From: Novosphingobium album (ex Hu et al. 2023)
Lineage (GTDB): Bacteria > Pseudomonadota > Alphaproteobacteria > Sphingomonadales > Sphingomonadaceae
Length of the DNA stretch: 50,238 nt
Reading direction: 5' to 3'
NCBI RefSeq assembly: GCF_022832385.1
Contig: NZ_JALHLE010000014.1
Coordinates: 1-50,238 of the forward strand
The number at the start of each line of letters is the position of its first letter. Position 1 is the first letter of the stretch. The notes below the pieces were generated by a model, which searched no databases, was not told the origin of the DNA, and saw only the letters and a program-made list of their open reading frames with translations. Made by a program: the position numbers and the translations under genes. Below are positions 35,610 to 44,524 of this stretch, one piece after another.

Positions 35610-36599
35610 ATGCCTGCCCTCGATCCCGAAACCGCCGCCCGCTTTGCTGCCCTCACTCTCAGCCATCTGGGGCAGGAATACCCGCACAAGCTGGACCATG
35701 TGCTGGACGGCGATGCGGACGCCCTGCCCCCGCGCGTGCTGCATCCGATCTTCCATGGCAGCTTCGACTGGCACAGCTGCGTCCACGGCTGGTGGCAGGT
35801 GCTCACGCTGGCGCGGCTCTATCCGGACTTGCCCGAGGCCGCTGCCGTGCGCGCCCGCGCCGATGCCATGCTGACGCCGGAGCTGGTCGCCGCGGAATGC
35901 GCCTATCTCGACCGCCCGTCGTCTGCAGGGTTCGAGCGCCCTTACGGCTGGGGCTGGCTGCTGGCCCTGCATGGCGAGGCGATGCGCCACGTTGCCCCCT
36001 GGGGCCCTGCGCTGACGCCTCTCGCCGAAGCCTTCGCGCAGCGCTTCCGCACGTTCCTGCCCAAGCAGACTTACCCCATCCGTACCGGCACGCACTTCAA
36101 CAGCGCCTTCGCACTCGCCCTCGCCCATGAATGGGCCGTGCAGTACGATCGCGCGCTGGCCACGCAGATCGCTGAAACCGCGCTCGGCTGGTTCGGCGCG
36201 GACCGTGGCTGTCAGGCGTGGGAGCCGGGCGGCGACGAGTTTCTCTCCTCCGCGCTCACCGAAGCCATGCTGATGAGCCGCCTGCTCGACAGTGCGGCCT
36301 TCACCGCATGGTTCGAGGCTTTCCTGCCCGATGCAGCACAGGGCCTGCCCGCCACGCTCTTCACCCCCGCGACCGTCTCGGACCGCAGCGACGGCAAGAT
36401 CGCGCACCTCGACGGCCTCAACCTCAGCCGCGCATGGTGCTGGCGCGAAATCGCGGTTGCGCTTGGCGAAGCCCATCCCGTAGCGGCCCCGGCGCGCGCG
36501 GCGGCGGAGCGGCACATCGCTGCCAGCCTGCCGCACATCGCCGACGACTACATGGGCACCCACTGGCTCGCGAGCTTCGCCCTGCTGGCCTTGCTCTGA
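35610..36599 (+). CDS. DUF2891 family protein
   Basis: A 329-residue soluble protein of DUF2891, function unknown. It is Trp-, His- and Ala-rich and helical, resembling an alpha/alpha-barrel, with EYPHKLDHVL, HPIFHGSFDWHSCVHGWWQ, YGWGWLLALH, AWEPGGDEFLSSALTEA and LNLSRAWCWREIA as conserved blocks. The canonical start is ATG 35610, right at the edge of the palindrome. Its only ribosome site, TAGGAG eleven bases upstream, lies inside the palindrome arm. In-frame ATGs at 35517 and 35550 inside the element could add 31 or 20 residues. It commonly accompanies DUF969/DUF979, and may process the imported compound. Confidence 0.85.
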   Translation: MPALDPETAARFAALTLSHLGQEYPHKLDHVLDGDADALPPRVLHPIFHGSFDWHSCVHGWWQVLTLARLYPDLPEAAAVRARADAMLTPELVAAECAYLDRPSSAGFERPYGWGWLLALHGEAMRHVAPWGPALTPLAEAFAQRFRTFLPKQTYPIRTGTHFNSAFALALAHEWAVQYDRALATQIAETALGWFGADRGCQAWEPGGDEFLSSALTEAMLMSRLLDSAAFTAWFEAFLPDAAQGLPATLFTPATVSDRSDGKIAHLDGLNLSRAWCWREIAVALGEAHPVAAPARAAAERHIAASLPHIADDYMGTHWLASFALLALL

Positions 36600-36614
36600 C
36601 CTGTCAGGGAAAGA

Positions 36615-38210
36615 TCAGCGCGCCTCGCCATCCGTGCGCCGGATGAAAGCGGCCACCTTGTCGTGCAGTTCATGCAGCGAAGGCAGGTGCGCGTAGACCA
36701 TGTGCCCGGACTGATAGTAGCTATACTCGACATTGGCCTGCAGGTCCGCCGGAACGGGCAGGTGCCGCATCTCGAACACGCCTTCGAAATAGGGTGTCGA
36801 GACGTCGAAGTAGCCGCCGTTCACCATCACTTTCATGGTCGGGTTGTTCTTCATCGCCACGGCCAGATCGGGCAGCACGTTGGGCAGCGCGATCAGCGGC
36901 TTGCCCGCGCCGGGAGGCTGGTGCCGGTAGTCCCAGCTGCCATAGACGTCGATGTCAGGCTTGAATTCCTTACCCTCGCCATAATGCAGCGTGCTGCGCA
37001 CATACTGGTTGAATGCAGCGATATAGGCCCCGCCGATCGCCGAGCCTTGCGGATCGTATTGCGCCACCTTGCTCAGCGGGTCCAGCGTCGCGCCTGTAAA
37101 GCGCGTGTCGAGCGTGCCGGTGGTCAGCCCCCGGTCCGCCAGCAGTTCCTTCTGGAAGGCGCCGTACTCGATCCGCAGGTTGGTCTTGAGCAGATAGTTC
37201 ACCGGCAGCCCGGTGAACGCCGCCATCTTCGCGGCAATGCGCTGGCGTTCGGCCTCCGGCAGGGCATTGCCCTGCATCAGCGCCTGCGCATAGTCGCCGG
37301 TCGCAAAGCCTTCGACCTGCTTGAGCAGGGTTCCGAGATCATCGGGCCGCTCGGCCAGCTTGTGATGATACCAGGCCGTCGCCGCATAAGTCGGCAGCGC
37401 GACGATATAGGGCAGGTCCACCGAGGGATTGACCTGCGGGTCGTCGGGCATGAGGTCCCAGTTGAGGATGTCCGACAGCAGGATCACGCCATTGAGGTCG
37501 ACCGACTGGTTCTGCAGCGCCAGCGCCAGCCCTGCCCCGCGCATTGTGCCGTAGCTTTCACCGAACAGGTACTTGGGCGAGTTCCAGCGGTTATACTTCG
37601 ACAGAAACTGGCCGATAAACTGCGCGAAGGCATCGATGTCCTGATCGACGCCGTAGAAGGCCTTGTCCTTGTCCGGCCCGGCGATGCGGCTGAAGCCGGT
37701 GCCCGGCGCATCGATGAACACCAGATCGCTGGCATCGAGCAAGCTCGCATCGTTGTTGACCATGCCATAGGGCGCCGGAGGCGTATGGCTGTTGTCCGCC
37801 GTCTGGACGCGTACCGGCCCGAAAGCGCCCATATGCAGCCACACGGTCGAGGAACCCGGCCCGCCGTTGAACAGGAACGTGACCGGACGGCTGGCAGAAG
37901 GCGCACCGTCCTTGAAATAGGCGGTGTAGAACATCGAGGCCTCGGCCTTGCCCTTGGGCGCATCGTCATCGCCCGAGGTCTTGGCATCGAGCGCGTCGGT
38001 GTCCTCCCAGCCCTTGGCGTGGACCACCAGCGTCCCGGCGATGGCGTGAAAGCCAATGCGCGAACCGCCCACCGTGACCGAGCCTGCCGACTGGACCGAC
38101 TCAGACTGGAACAGCGCCGTAGGGCCATCGTCCGGCGCCTCCGCTGCTATGGCCACCGCTGGCACGCAGGCGAGAGCGACGGCAAGAACGGGGAGCGGTC
38201 CGAAGCGCAT
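36615..38210 (-). CDS. Secreted S10 serine carboxypeptidase-like protein
   Basis: A 531-residue exported peptidase of family S10. Residues 1-22 form a signal peptide (ACVPAVAIA-AE). The family's NGGPGSSTVWLHMG oxyanion region is near residue 115. The triad is Ser219 (FGESYGT), Asp469 (GGYFDVSTP) and His503 (SGHMVYAH). AAGGAAAA precedes the ATG at 38210. It stands alone, convergent with the DUF2891 gene with only 15 bases between their stops. It probably trims peptides in the periplasm; substrate preference cannot be told. Confidence 0.93.
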   Translation of the reverse strand: MRFGPLPVLAVALACVPAVAIAAEAPDDGPTALFQSESVQSAGSVTVGGSRIGFHAIAGTLVVHAKGWEDTDALDAKTSGDDDAPKGKAEASMFYTAYFKDGAPSASRPVTFLFNGGPGSSTVWLHMGAFGPVRVQTADNSHTPPAPYGMVNNDASLLDASDLVFIDAPGTGFSRIAGPDKDKAFYGVDQDIDAFAQFIGQFLSKYNRWNSPKYLFGESYGTMRGAGLALALQNQSVDLNGVILLSDILNWDLMPDDPQVNPSVDLPYIVALPTYAATAWYHHKLAERPDDLGTLLKQVEGFATGDYAQALMQGNALPEAERQRIAAKMAAFTGLPVNYLLKTNLRIEYGAFQKELLADRGLTTGTLDTRFTGATLDPLSKVAQYDPQGSAIGGAYIAAFNQYVRSTLHYGEGKEFKPDIDVYGSWDYRHQPPGAGKPLIALPNVLPDLAVAMKNNPTMKVMVNGGYFDVSTPYFEGVFEMRHLPVPADLQANVEYSYYQSGHMVYAHLPSLHELHDKVAAFIRRTDGEAR

Positions 38211-38370
38211 GCACGTTTTCCTTGAAAGTCAGGCGGCTGCCGGATGGCAGCGCCAGTCAGAGAAGCTTAGTGCGTGATCTTGTGATCGCAAGGCAGTCCG
38301 GACTGCAGGCGCCACATCCCCATGCGCGGGGGTGCCCGAAGGCAATGATCAGTGCTTTTCAGAAACTGCC

Positions 38371-38457
38371 TGGTGCGGTCGAGAAGACTCGAACTTCCAC
38401 GGGCTTTCGCCCACAACGACCTCAACGTTGCGCGTCTACCAATTCCGCCACGACCGC
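38371..38457 (-). tRNA. tRNA-Leu (anticodon GAG)
   Basis: An 87-base class II tRNA including an encoded CCA end. The acceptor stem is GCGGTCG/CGACCGC with discriminator A. The anticodon stem CAACG/CGTTG holds the loop TTGAGGT, so the anticodon is GAG (Leu). A long variable arm GGGCGAAAGCCC and the T-arm with TTCGAGT are clear. It lies between the S10 peptidase and the zinc-ribbon gene and is transcribed leftwards. Confidence 0.95.
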
Positions 38458-38494
38458 TAAATCAACGGGGCTGGATTTGCATCCGCCCCGTGGC

Positions 38495-38532
38495 AGGAGC
38501 GCGCCCTTAGCAAAGGGATTCGGAGGCCGCAA
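38495..38532 (-). promoter_or_regulatory. Candidate promoter of tRNA-Leu(GAG)
   Basis: On the minus strand TTGCGG (38527-38532) and TAAGGG (38504-38509) are separated by 17 bases, followed by the GC-rich block GGCGCGCTCCT. The same block follows the -10 of the other tRNA-Leu in this window. It starts about 50 bases upstream of the tRNA. GC-rich discriminators of this kind are typical of stringently controlled stable-RNA promoters. Confidence 0.5.
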
Positions 38533-38605
38533 GCGAGTCGCGAACAATATTTTCGAGAATCTTCCTGCGCCTGCGGAAAACGCCCGGGCGCCGGGGCCAT
38601 GGGCG

Positions 38606-39451
38606 TCAGTTCGGCTTCCAGCCAATCTCTGCCGCGTGGGCCGCCTTGGGAATGTCGGTCAGCGCTTCGTTGATGGTCACAGTCTCGCCCGGCGCCAGTT
38701 TGCGCTTGGGCGGAACCACTTCCTTTTCGTAGACAATGCGCTCGCGCTCGTCGCGCAGGACGACCAGCAACGAGGGCACGTACTGCGCCTCGCTGCCGAT
38801 ATTGCTGATGGTGCCGCTGACACTGAAGAACTCGGAGCCGTCGGGCAGAGGCTTGCGGTCCTGCCGGTTGCGCGGAAAATCGAGCTGCAGGTCCGGCTGC
38901 GCCTGCTGGAAAGTCGCGCGCGGCAGCGGCACCCAGTCGGGCAATCCGCTCCACGCAACCGCACCGGCAAGACCGAGCGTCACGACAGCGAAGATCCCGG
39001 CAGCATAGGTGCCGATCTTCGTCCAGTTGCGGCGCGGCCGGAACGGCGGTGCGAAGTCGAAACTCGACGCGCCCTCATCCGAGTAGGGCTTGTTGCCGGT
39101 ATCGTCGTAAAAAGCCGCGGCCCGCTCGGCCCGGCGCGGCGCTCTCGACGGCAGCGGCGGCAGCGGGTCGACTTCCGGCTCCGCTTCCCGGCCGGGCGCG
39201 GCAACCGGCGAAACACCCTCTGCCGCAGGAGGCGGCGACGCCGTTCCGTGCAGTGGCGACGCAGCGGGCTGTGACGGGACGGCGCTGGCCTGAACCGATG
39301 TTGCCCCCTGAGCTTCCGCGAACAAAAGCTCCGGCCCTTCCTGGAACCAGCTGTGACGGCACTTCGCACAGCGAACCGTGCGGCCATCAACGCCGATGGC
39401 ACTGTCCGGGACGGCATAACGCGTCGAGCAGGCAGGGCAGGCAATAATCAT
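38606..39451 (-). CDS. MJ0042-type zinc-ribbon membrane protein
   Basis: A 281-residue protein of unknown role. An N-terminal zinc ribbon (CPACSTRYAVPD ... VRCAKCRHSW, residues about 4-37) is of the MJ0042 type. A long Pro/Ala-rich acidic linker follows (about 40-135), then one transmembrane helix near residues 145-165 (YAAGIFAVVTLGLAGAVAW). The C-terminal exported domain contains VSGTISNIG, typical of the DUF3426-like fold. The start at 39451 follows GGAG by six bases; the longer frame reaches into the ftsE promoter region. It is divergent from ftsE, a common arrangement in sphingomonads. Confidence 0.85.
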   Translation of the reverse strand: MIIACPACSTRYAVPDSAIGVDGRTVRCAKCRHSWFQEGPELLFAEAQGATSVQASAVPSQPAASPLHGTASPPPAAEGVSPVAAPGREAEPEVDPLPPLPSRAPRRAERAAAFYDDTGNKPYSDEGASSFDFAPPFRPRRNWTKIGTYAAGIFAVVTLGLAGAVAWSGLPDWVPLPRATFQQAQPDLQLDFPRNRQDRKPLPDGSEFFSVSGTISNIGSEAQYVPSLLVVLRDERERIVYEKEVVPPKRKLAPGETVTINEALTDIPKAAHAAEIGWKPN

Positions 39452-39599
39452 GATCTGCTCCATAAGCACGGTTAACTTGCATGCTACAAGCACTCGGCCT
39501 GTGGGTTCAGGGTCTAATGCCCTTTTTTCCACATTCATTGGCCGTTATAGCCCCTCGCATCGCCCGTTCGGACCCGGCGAAGGCAGAAACCGGAAGAAT

Positions 39600-40313
39600 A
39601 TGACCACGGACGGGGAAATCATCCACTTCGATAATGTCGGACTGCGCTACGGCACCGACCGGGAGGTGCTGAGCGATTTGTCGTTCACTCTGTTCCCAGG
39701 CCGGTTCTATTTCCTCACCGGCGCCAGCGGTGCAGGCAAGACCTCGCTGCTGCGGCTGCTCTACCTCGCCCAGCGCCCTTCGCGCGGGGCGATCCGCATG
39801 TTCGGCACCGATGCCATTACCGTGCCGAGGAGCCGCCTGCCGCAACTGCGCCGCCGGATCGGCGTGGTGTTCCAGGACTTCCGGCTGATCCCGCACTTAT
39901 CGGCTTTCGACAATGTCGCTCTGCCCCTGCGCGTGGGCGGGCACCGCGAGGAAGACCTTACCGGCCCGGTCCGCGACATTCTCGACTGGGTCGGGCTATC
40001 CGACCGGATCGACGCCCGCCCGCCCACGCTTTCGGGCGGGGAGCAACAACGCGTTGCCATTGCCCGCGCGGTGATCGCCCGCCCGGCCATGCTGGTGGCC
40101 GACGAGCCGACCGGCAACGTCGACCCTGACATGGCATTCAAGCTCATCCGCCTGTTCGAGATGCTCAACCGGCAGGGCACCACGGTAGTGGTCGCCACGC
40201 ACGATCTCGACCTGCTGCGCAAGGTGCCCGACAGCCTGATCATGCGGCTCGACCGCGGGCGCCTGTCCGATCCCACGGGCGCACTGCGCTATCCGCCGCG
40301 GAAGACGCTGTAG
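39600..40313 (+). CDS. ftsE: Cell division ATP-binding protein FtsE
   Basis: ATPase of the FtsEX complex that regulates septal peptidoglycan hydrolysis. In 237 residues it has Walker A GASGAGKT (residues 41-48), the Q-loop [10 protein letters not shown], the signature [15 protein letters not shown] and Walker [15 protein letters not shown], and the switch His in ATHDLDLL. The FQDFRLI and TGNVDP wording is diagnostic for FtsE among ABC proteins. The ATG at 39600 follows GGAAG; the upstream frame is not used. The last base of its stop is the first base of the ftsX GTG start. Confidence 0.95.
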   Translation: MTTDGEIIHFDNVGLRYGTDREVLSDLSFTLFPGRFYFLTGASGAGKTSLLRLLYLAQRPSRGAIRMFGTDAITVPRSRLPQLRRRIGVVFQDFRLIPHLSAFDNVALPLRVGGHREEDLTGPVRDILDWVGLSDRIDARPPTLSGGEQQRVAIARAVIARPAMLVADEPTGNVDPDMAFKLIRLFEMLNRQGTTVVVATHDLDLLRKVPDSLIMRLDRGRLSDPTGALRYPPRKTL

Positions 40314-41215
40314 TGGTGCGCCGCCTGTTCAATGCCAGGGGTGCGGAGCTGATCCCGCAGGCGCGCATGTCGGGGCCGATGCCCTGGGTGATCGCGATCA
40401 TGGTGGCGATGACGGTAATTGCCCTGGCTGCCGGCCTGGCGCTGGGCAATGCAGTGTCCTCCGCCAAGGCAGAGATCGAGGGCGGAGTCACGATCCAGAT
40501 CCTGGAACCGCGCGCCGACATGCGCGCCGAGCAGGCCCGGCGCGCGGTTGATTCCATCAAGATGTTGCCCGGGATCTCGGGTTTCCGGCTGGTACCGCAG
40601 GCCGAACTGGACGCCCTGATCGAGCCCTGGCTTGGCACCGGCATCGGCACCGCGACAGGCTCCGCGATCCCGGTGCCTGCACTGATCGATGTGCGCCTGA
40701 AAGGTCCGGCGACGCCCAAGGCACTTTCAACCATCGAAACCGCGCTGAAACCGATCGCCCCGTCGGCAAGAGTCGATGCCCAGTCCAACTGGCTGAAGCC
40801 GGTGTTCGACGCGATGGTCTCGCTGCAGTTGCTGGCCATTGCCCTCGTCGCGCTGCTGGCACTCGCACTGACAGCGGCCGTGCTACTGGCGGCGCGCACC
40901 GCGCTGGGCGCCAACCGCGACACGATCGAGATCGTCCACCTGCTCGGTGGTACGGATACGCAGGTCGCCCGCGTGTTCCAGCGCTCGATCGGCTATGACG
41001 CGGCCGGTGGCGGTACGGTGGGGCTGGCTCTCGCTCTCGTGGTCATTCTCTCGCTCGGCCGCCGTTTTGCCGGGCTCGGTGCGGGCCTTGTCGATAACGG
41101 CGCACTGAACTGGAGCGACTGGCTGCTTCTGGCGGTGGTGCCGGTGCTGGCCACCCTGCTGGCGATGATTACCGCGCGCCTCACGGTTCTCCATGCCTTG
41201 CGCAAGATGCTATAG
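40313..41215 (+). CDS. ftsX: Cell division protein FtsX
   Basis: Membrane partner of FtsE. The 300-residue protein has an N-terminal helix (about 22-45), a periplasmic domain (about 46-165) with the ferredoxin-like region ILEPRADMRAEQARRAVDSIK, and three C-terminal helices of the FtsX permease fold (LQLLAIALVALLALALTAAVLLAA, and two more). RDTIEIVHLLGGTDTQVARVFQ is the conserved cytoplasmic loop. It starts with GTG, overlapping ftsE by one base. In relatives it passes the ATPase signal to periplasmic hydrolase activators. Confidence 0.93.
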   Translation: MVRRLFNARGAELIPQARMSGPMPWVIAIMVAMTVIALAAGLALGNAVSSAKAEIEGGVTIQILEPRADMRAEQARRAVDSIKMLPGISGFRLVPQAELDALIEPWLGTGIGTATGSAIPVPALIDVRLKGPATPKALSTIETALKPIAPSARVDAQSNWLKPVFDAMVSLQLLAIALVALLALALTAAVLLAARTALGANRDTIEIVHLLGGTDTQVARVFQRSIGYDAAGGGTVGLALALVVILSLGRRFAGLGAGLVDNGALNWSDWLLLAVVPVLATLLAMITARLTVLHALRKML

Positions 41216-41245
41216 TACACACAAGGCCCTATACAGCTCTCCGTC

Positions 41246-41779
41246 ATGTTTCGCCGCTTCTTCGCCTTTGCCCTGCTGATCTGGCTCTTCGGGTTCCTGT
41301 GGTTCGCCATCGCGCTGCCCCGGCCCCTGCCCGACGACGTCCACACCGATGCCGTGATCGTGCTGACAGGCAGCCAGGGCCGGATCGAGCATGCGGTGAA
41401 CGTGCTCAAGGCCGGCAGCGCACCCCGCCTGCTGGTTTCCGGCGTCGACCGCGAAGTGAAGCCAAAGGAGTTCGCGGCCGAGTTCAGCGTGTCGCCCCGG
41501 CTGATGGCCTGCTGCATCACCCTGGGCTATCAGGCCTACGATACCCATTCGAACGCGATGGAGGCAGCCCAGTGGGTCAGCGAGCACCACGCCGGGTCGG
41601 TGCGGCTGGTGACGGCGGACTGGCACATGCGCCGCGCGATGCTCGAACTGGGCCGCGAAATGCCTGCCGACGTCCGCGTCGAGCGCGATGCGGTAGCCTC
41701 GCAACCGAGTTTTGGCGCGCTGTTCCTCGAATACCACAAGCTGCTGGCCCGCGCCGCGCTCAATCTGGCGGGACAGTGA
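41246..41779 (+). CDS. YdcF/SanA-family protein (DUF218)
   Basis: A 177-residue protein with one N-terminal membrane helix (about residues 4-24) and a periplasmic DUF218 domain. Typical segments are TDAVIVLTGSQGRIEHAVNVLKAG, LLVSGVDREV, THSNAMEAAQWV and RLVTADWHMRRAMLEL. Related proteins (ElyC, SanA) act in envelope and lipid-carrier metabolism, but the biochemistry is not settled. It follows ftsX by 30 bases and overlaps plsC by one base, so it belongs to the ftsEX operon and to an envelope theme. Confidence 0.9.
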   Translation: MFRRFFAFALLIWLFGFLWFAIALPRPLPDDVHTDAVIVLTGSQGRIEHAVNVLKAGSAPRLLVSGVDREVKPKEFAAEFSVSPRLMACCITLGYQAYDTHSNAMEAAQWVSEHHAGSVRLVTADWHMRRAMLELGREMPADVRVERDAVASQPSFGALFLEYHKLLARAALNLAGQ

Positions 41780-42474
41780 TGCGCGCATCGCCCGTACACG
41801 TGCTCCGAAGCCTCATGTTCTATGCCGTGTTCTACACCGGCACGGTGTTCTACGTACTGGCGGCAGTACTGGCTTCAAGGGTGAGCCAGCGCCTGCTCCA
41901 CGCCATCGTGCGCGGCTGGTCGCACTATCACCGGTCCTGCGCGCGCTGGCTGCTGGGGATCCGGGTCGTGATCGAGGGCGAGATGCCGAACGAAGGCGTC
42001 CTCGTCGCGATCAAGCACGAAAGCTTCTTCGAGGCGATCGACCTGCCGATGCAGATGGACTGGCCCGCCCCGCTTCCCAAAATCGAACTGATCCGCATCC
42101 CTGGCTGGGGCTATGCGGCATTGCGCTATGGCATGGTCCCCATCGAGCGAGACGGCGGCGCGAAGACCTTGCGCAAGATGGTATCGCAGGCCCGCGGTTT
42201 TGCGGCGCAAGGTCGCCCGCTGGCGATTTTCCCCGAAGGCACCCGCGTGCCGCACGGCCACCCCGGCGCCCTGCAATCGGGCTTTGCCGGTCTCTACAAG
42301 CTGCTGAGCCTGCCGGTAGTGCCGGTGGCGGTAAACAGCGGCCCGCTCTACCACCGCCGCTGGAAGAAGCCCGGCACCATCACCGTACGCGTGGGCGAGC
42401 GCATCGAACCGGGCCTGCCGCGCGAGGAACTGGAAGCGCGCGTGCTGGAAGCGATAAATGCGCTGAACAGCTGA
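41779..42474 (+). CDS. plsC: 1-acyl-sn-glycerol-3-phosphate acyltransferase
   Basis: Second acylation in phospholipid synthesis. The 231-residue membrane-associated protein has motif I as KHESFFEAID (His80 with Glu85, HX4E instead of HX4D; the E form is common in alphaproteobacteria). Motif II is in RYGMVPIERDGG and motif III is FPEGTR (from residue 151). A hydrophobic N-terminal helix (about 12-32) anchors it. The ATG at 41779 overlaps the YdcF-type stop (TGATG); the longer frame is spurious. It ends the ftsE-ftsX-ydcF-plsC unit. Confidence 0.92.
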   Translation: MRASPVHVLRSLMFYAVFYTGTVFYVLAAVLASRVSQRLLHAIVRGWSHYHRSCARWLLGIRVVIEGEMPNEGVLVAIKHESFFEAIDLPMQMDWPAPLPKIELIRIPGWGYAALRYGMVPIERDGGAKTLRKMVSQARGFAAQGRPLAIFPEGTRVPHGHPGALQSGFAGLYKLLSLPVVPVAVNSGPLYHRRWKKPGTITVRVGERIEPGLPREELEARVLEAINALNS

Positions 42475-42480
42475 TCCGCC

Positions 42481-43266
42481 TTACACCGAATCTACCGCGG
42501 CGACCGATACGGATTGCTCCAGCAGTTCGACCTCGCCATAGCTCGTCAGGAAGGCGACATCGGCGGCGTCACGCCCCACCCCGATCTTGGCGATGCTTTC
42601 GGGTGCGGACATGCCGGTGGCATCGACCATGTGCCATACCCCGTCGAGGAAAACTTCCGCCACGGCATGAAAATCCTGCGGCTCGACGCCGAGACCGTAG
42701 ACGCTGGCGAAGCGTGCCGGGACAGCGCTGGCACGCGCCAGTGCGATCATCAGGTGAGCATAGTCGCGGCACACACCTGTTTGGCTGCGAAAGGTATCCG
42801 CGGCCGTGGTCATGGCATCGCTGGAACCCGGCTCGTAGCTTAGCGTCTGGCCGATCCAGTCGCGAATGGCCGCGATGCGCGCGCCGCCTGCGGTTCCGGC
42901 AAATTCGCCGTTCACGAAATCCTGGAACGTGTCGGCGGGACAATAGCGTGAGGCCATCAGGTAATCGACCGTCTCGCCCGGCAGCATGTGCGGCGGAGTG
43001 GCGGCGAGCGTGCCGACATCGGCAAGCAGCCGGTTCACCTCAACCGTCGCCCGGTAGTGCACGCTGAGCGGCTCGGAGACACGCAGCCAGATGCGGTCGC
43101 CGATACCCGACTGTCCCTGCACCCGGGCAAAATGCTCGCTGGGGGGCAAATCGATGTGGGCGTGCAGCACGGACTGTTCCGGAATGATCGCTGCTTCGAT
43201 TTGCAGCAAGACATCGACGGGGCCGGATACGGCATATTCCAAACGGGTCTCGATCGAAATCGGCAT
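42481..43266 (-). CDS. Transglutaminase-like cysteine peptidase-family protein
   Basis: A 261-residue cytosolic protein with no signal peptide. The N-terminal half is beta-rich, as in the bacterial transglutaminase N-terminal domain. The core carries the triad Cys166 (TGVCRDYAHL), His200 (DFHAVAEVFLDGVWH) and Asp215 (MVDATGMS). Members can act as peptidases or amidases rather than true transglutaminases; the target is unknown. The start at 43266 is chosen over 43305, which lies in a low-quality stretch; the ribosome site is weak either way. It is convergent with plsC, with six bases between. Confidence 0.87.
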   Translation of the reverse strand: MPISIETRLEYAVSGPVDVLLQIEAAIIPEQSVLHAHIDLPPSEHFARVQGQSGIGDRIWLRVSEPLSVHYRATVEVNRLLADVGTLAATPPHMLPGETVDYLMASRYCPADTFQDFVNGEFAGTAGGARIAAIRDWIGQTLSYEPGSSDAMTTAADTFRSQTGVCRDYAHLMIALARASAVPARFASVYGLGVEPQDFHAVAEVFLDGVWHMVDATGMSAPESIAKIGVGRDAADVAFLTSYGEVELLEQSVSVAAVDSV

Positions 43267-43600
43267 CGGGAGTCTCACTTTCAGAGGCAGGTTTGCCGCC
43301 CCCAAACCGCGAAACGGCCAGAGGCTCCCGCTTTGTCTGCCAAATTTCGTTCAGTCGGGTGGCCAACCCGCCGGCGGCTGGCGCAACCGAACCGTTTTCC
43401 TACATGAGCAGAGCCTGTCACACTGCCCGCATGCCCCGATATGGCCATTTCCCGCTTGAACCCGCCTGCCGCCTTGTACCCGGCGCACTCGATTGCGCAG
43501 GACGCAAGGCTACACCTGCACGGGAGGTGACAGTCTATCCTCTGGACAGTGTAAACCGTGTCAACCTGAGTGTCACCTTGCACATAGTGCAAGCGAAGTC
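43267..43600. other. Non-coding region upstream of the transglutaminase gene
   Basis: This 334-base gap has no credible gene. It holds several symmetrical sites in its last 80 bases: AGGTGACA (43525-43532) with TGTCACCT (43571-43578), and the perfect palindrome CTTGCAC-ATA-GTGCAAG (43577-43593). On the minus strand TTGACACGG and TTTACACTG between these form a possible -35 region and operator for the transglutaminase gene. Confidence 0.45.
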
Positions 43601-44524
43601 TCAGCCCTTCGCAGCGCCCTCGTGATCGCCGCGGCCGAAGTCTGGCCGCGAATCGTCCTGGCCTTCCTCGATGATCGAGCGCCGGATGGCGCGGGTGCGG
43701 GCGAAGTGGTCGAACAGCATGTCGCCGTCGCCCACCCGGATCGCGCGCTGGAGAGCGGTCAGGTCCTCGGTGAAGCGCTGGAGCATGGTGAGCACCGCCT
43801 CCTTGTTCGACAGGAACACATCGCGCCACATCGTCGGGTCGCTGGCGGCGATGCGGGTGAAGTCGCGGAAGCCGCCTGCCGAATACTTGATGACTTCGCC
43901 CTGCGTCACGTCTTCCAGATCGGACGCAGTGCCGACGATGGTATAAGCGATCAGGTGCGGCAGGTGGCTGGTCACCGCGAGCACCAGATCGTGGTGCTCC
44001 GGCGTCATGATCTCGACATTGGCACCGAGCGCTTCCCAGAATTCGACCAGCGCCGAAAGCTTGAGCAGGTCGGTCTGCACGGGCGGGGTGACGATGCACC
44101 AGCGGTTGCGGAACAGATGCGCAAAGCCCGCGTCCGGCCCCGAGTTCTCCGTGCCCGCCACCGGGTGCGCCGGAATTATGAGATGATCGGGCAGCGCCTC
44201 GCCCAGCGCCTTGGCGATCGCCTGCTTGCTGGAGCCGACATCGCTGACAAGCGCATGGGCCGGGATCACCTCGCGCAGCGGTGCCGCGGCTTCGCCCATC
44301 GCGCCCGGCGGCACGCAGAAGATCACCAGATCGGCATCGCGCACGGCATCCTCTGCGGTATCGAAGACCGCATGCACAAGCCCGCGCCCGGCGGCACGCG
44401 CGCGGTTTTCCGGCGAAAGGTCATAGCCCGTGGTCGCGATCCCCGGCAGGTACTCCTGCACGGCAAGGCCGATCGAGCCGCCCTGCAACCCCAGTCCGAT
44501 AATCGCAACCCGCTCGAAACTCAC
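43601..44524 (-). CDS. tyrC: Prephenate/cyclohexadienyl dehydrogenase
   Basis: NAD(P)-dependent oxidative decarboxylation of prephenate or dehydrogenation of arogenate to make tyrosine. The 307-residue protein begins with the Rossmann motif [27 protein letters not shown] and [15 protein letters not shown] are the family catalytic-domain signatures, with the conserved His in [18 protein letters not shown] is typical too. It starts with GTG overlapping the hisC stop (GTGA). Pairing with hisC-type aminotransferase is standard in alphaproteobacteria. Specificity for prephenate versus arogenate cannot be read here. Confidence 0.93.
   Translation of the reverse strand: MSFERVAIIGLGLQGGSIGLAVQEYLPGIATTGYDLSPENRARAAGRGLVHAVFDTAEDAVRDADLVIFCVPPGAMGEAAAPLREVIPAHALVSDVGSSKQAIAKALGEALPDHLIIPAHPVAGTENSGPDAGFAHLFRNRWCIVTPPVQTDLLKLSALVEFWEALGANVEIMTPEHHDLVLAVTSHLPHLIAYTIVGTASDLEDVTQGEVIKYSAGGFRDFTRIAASDPTMWRDVFLSNKEAVLTMLQRFTEDLTALQRAIRVGDGDMLFDHFARTRAIRRSIIEEGQDDSRPDFGRGDHEGAAKG

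Noticed and set aside
41779..42474. Loss of the acyltransferase HX4D motif in PlsC as a sign of inactivity.
   Set aside because: The HX4E form (His80, Glu85) is common in alphaproteobacterial PlsC proteins, and FPEGTR is intact, so the enzyme is probably active.
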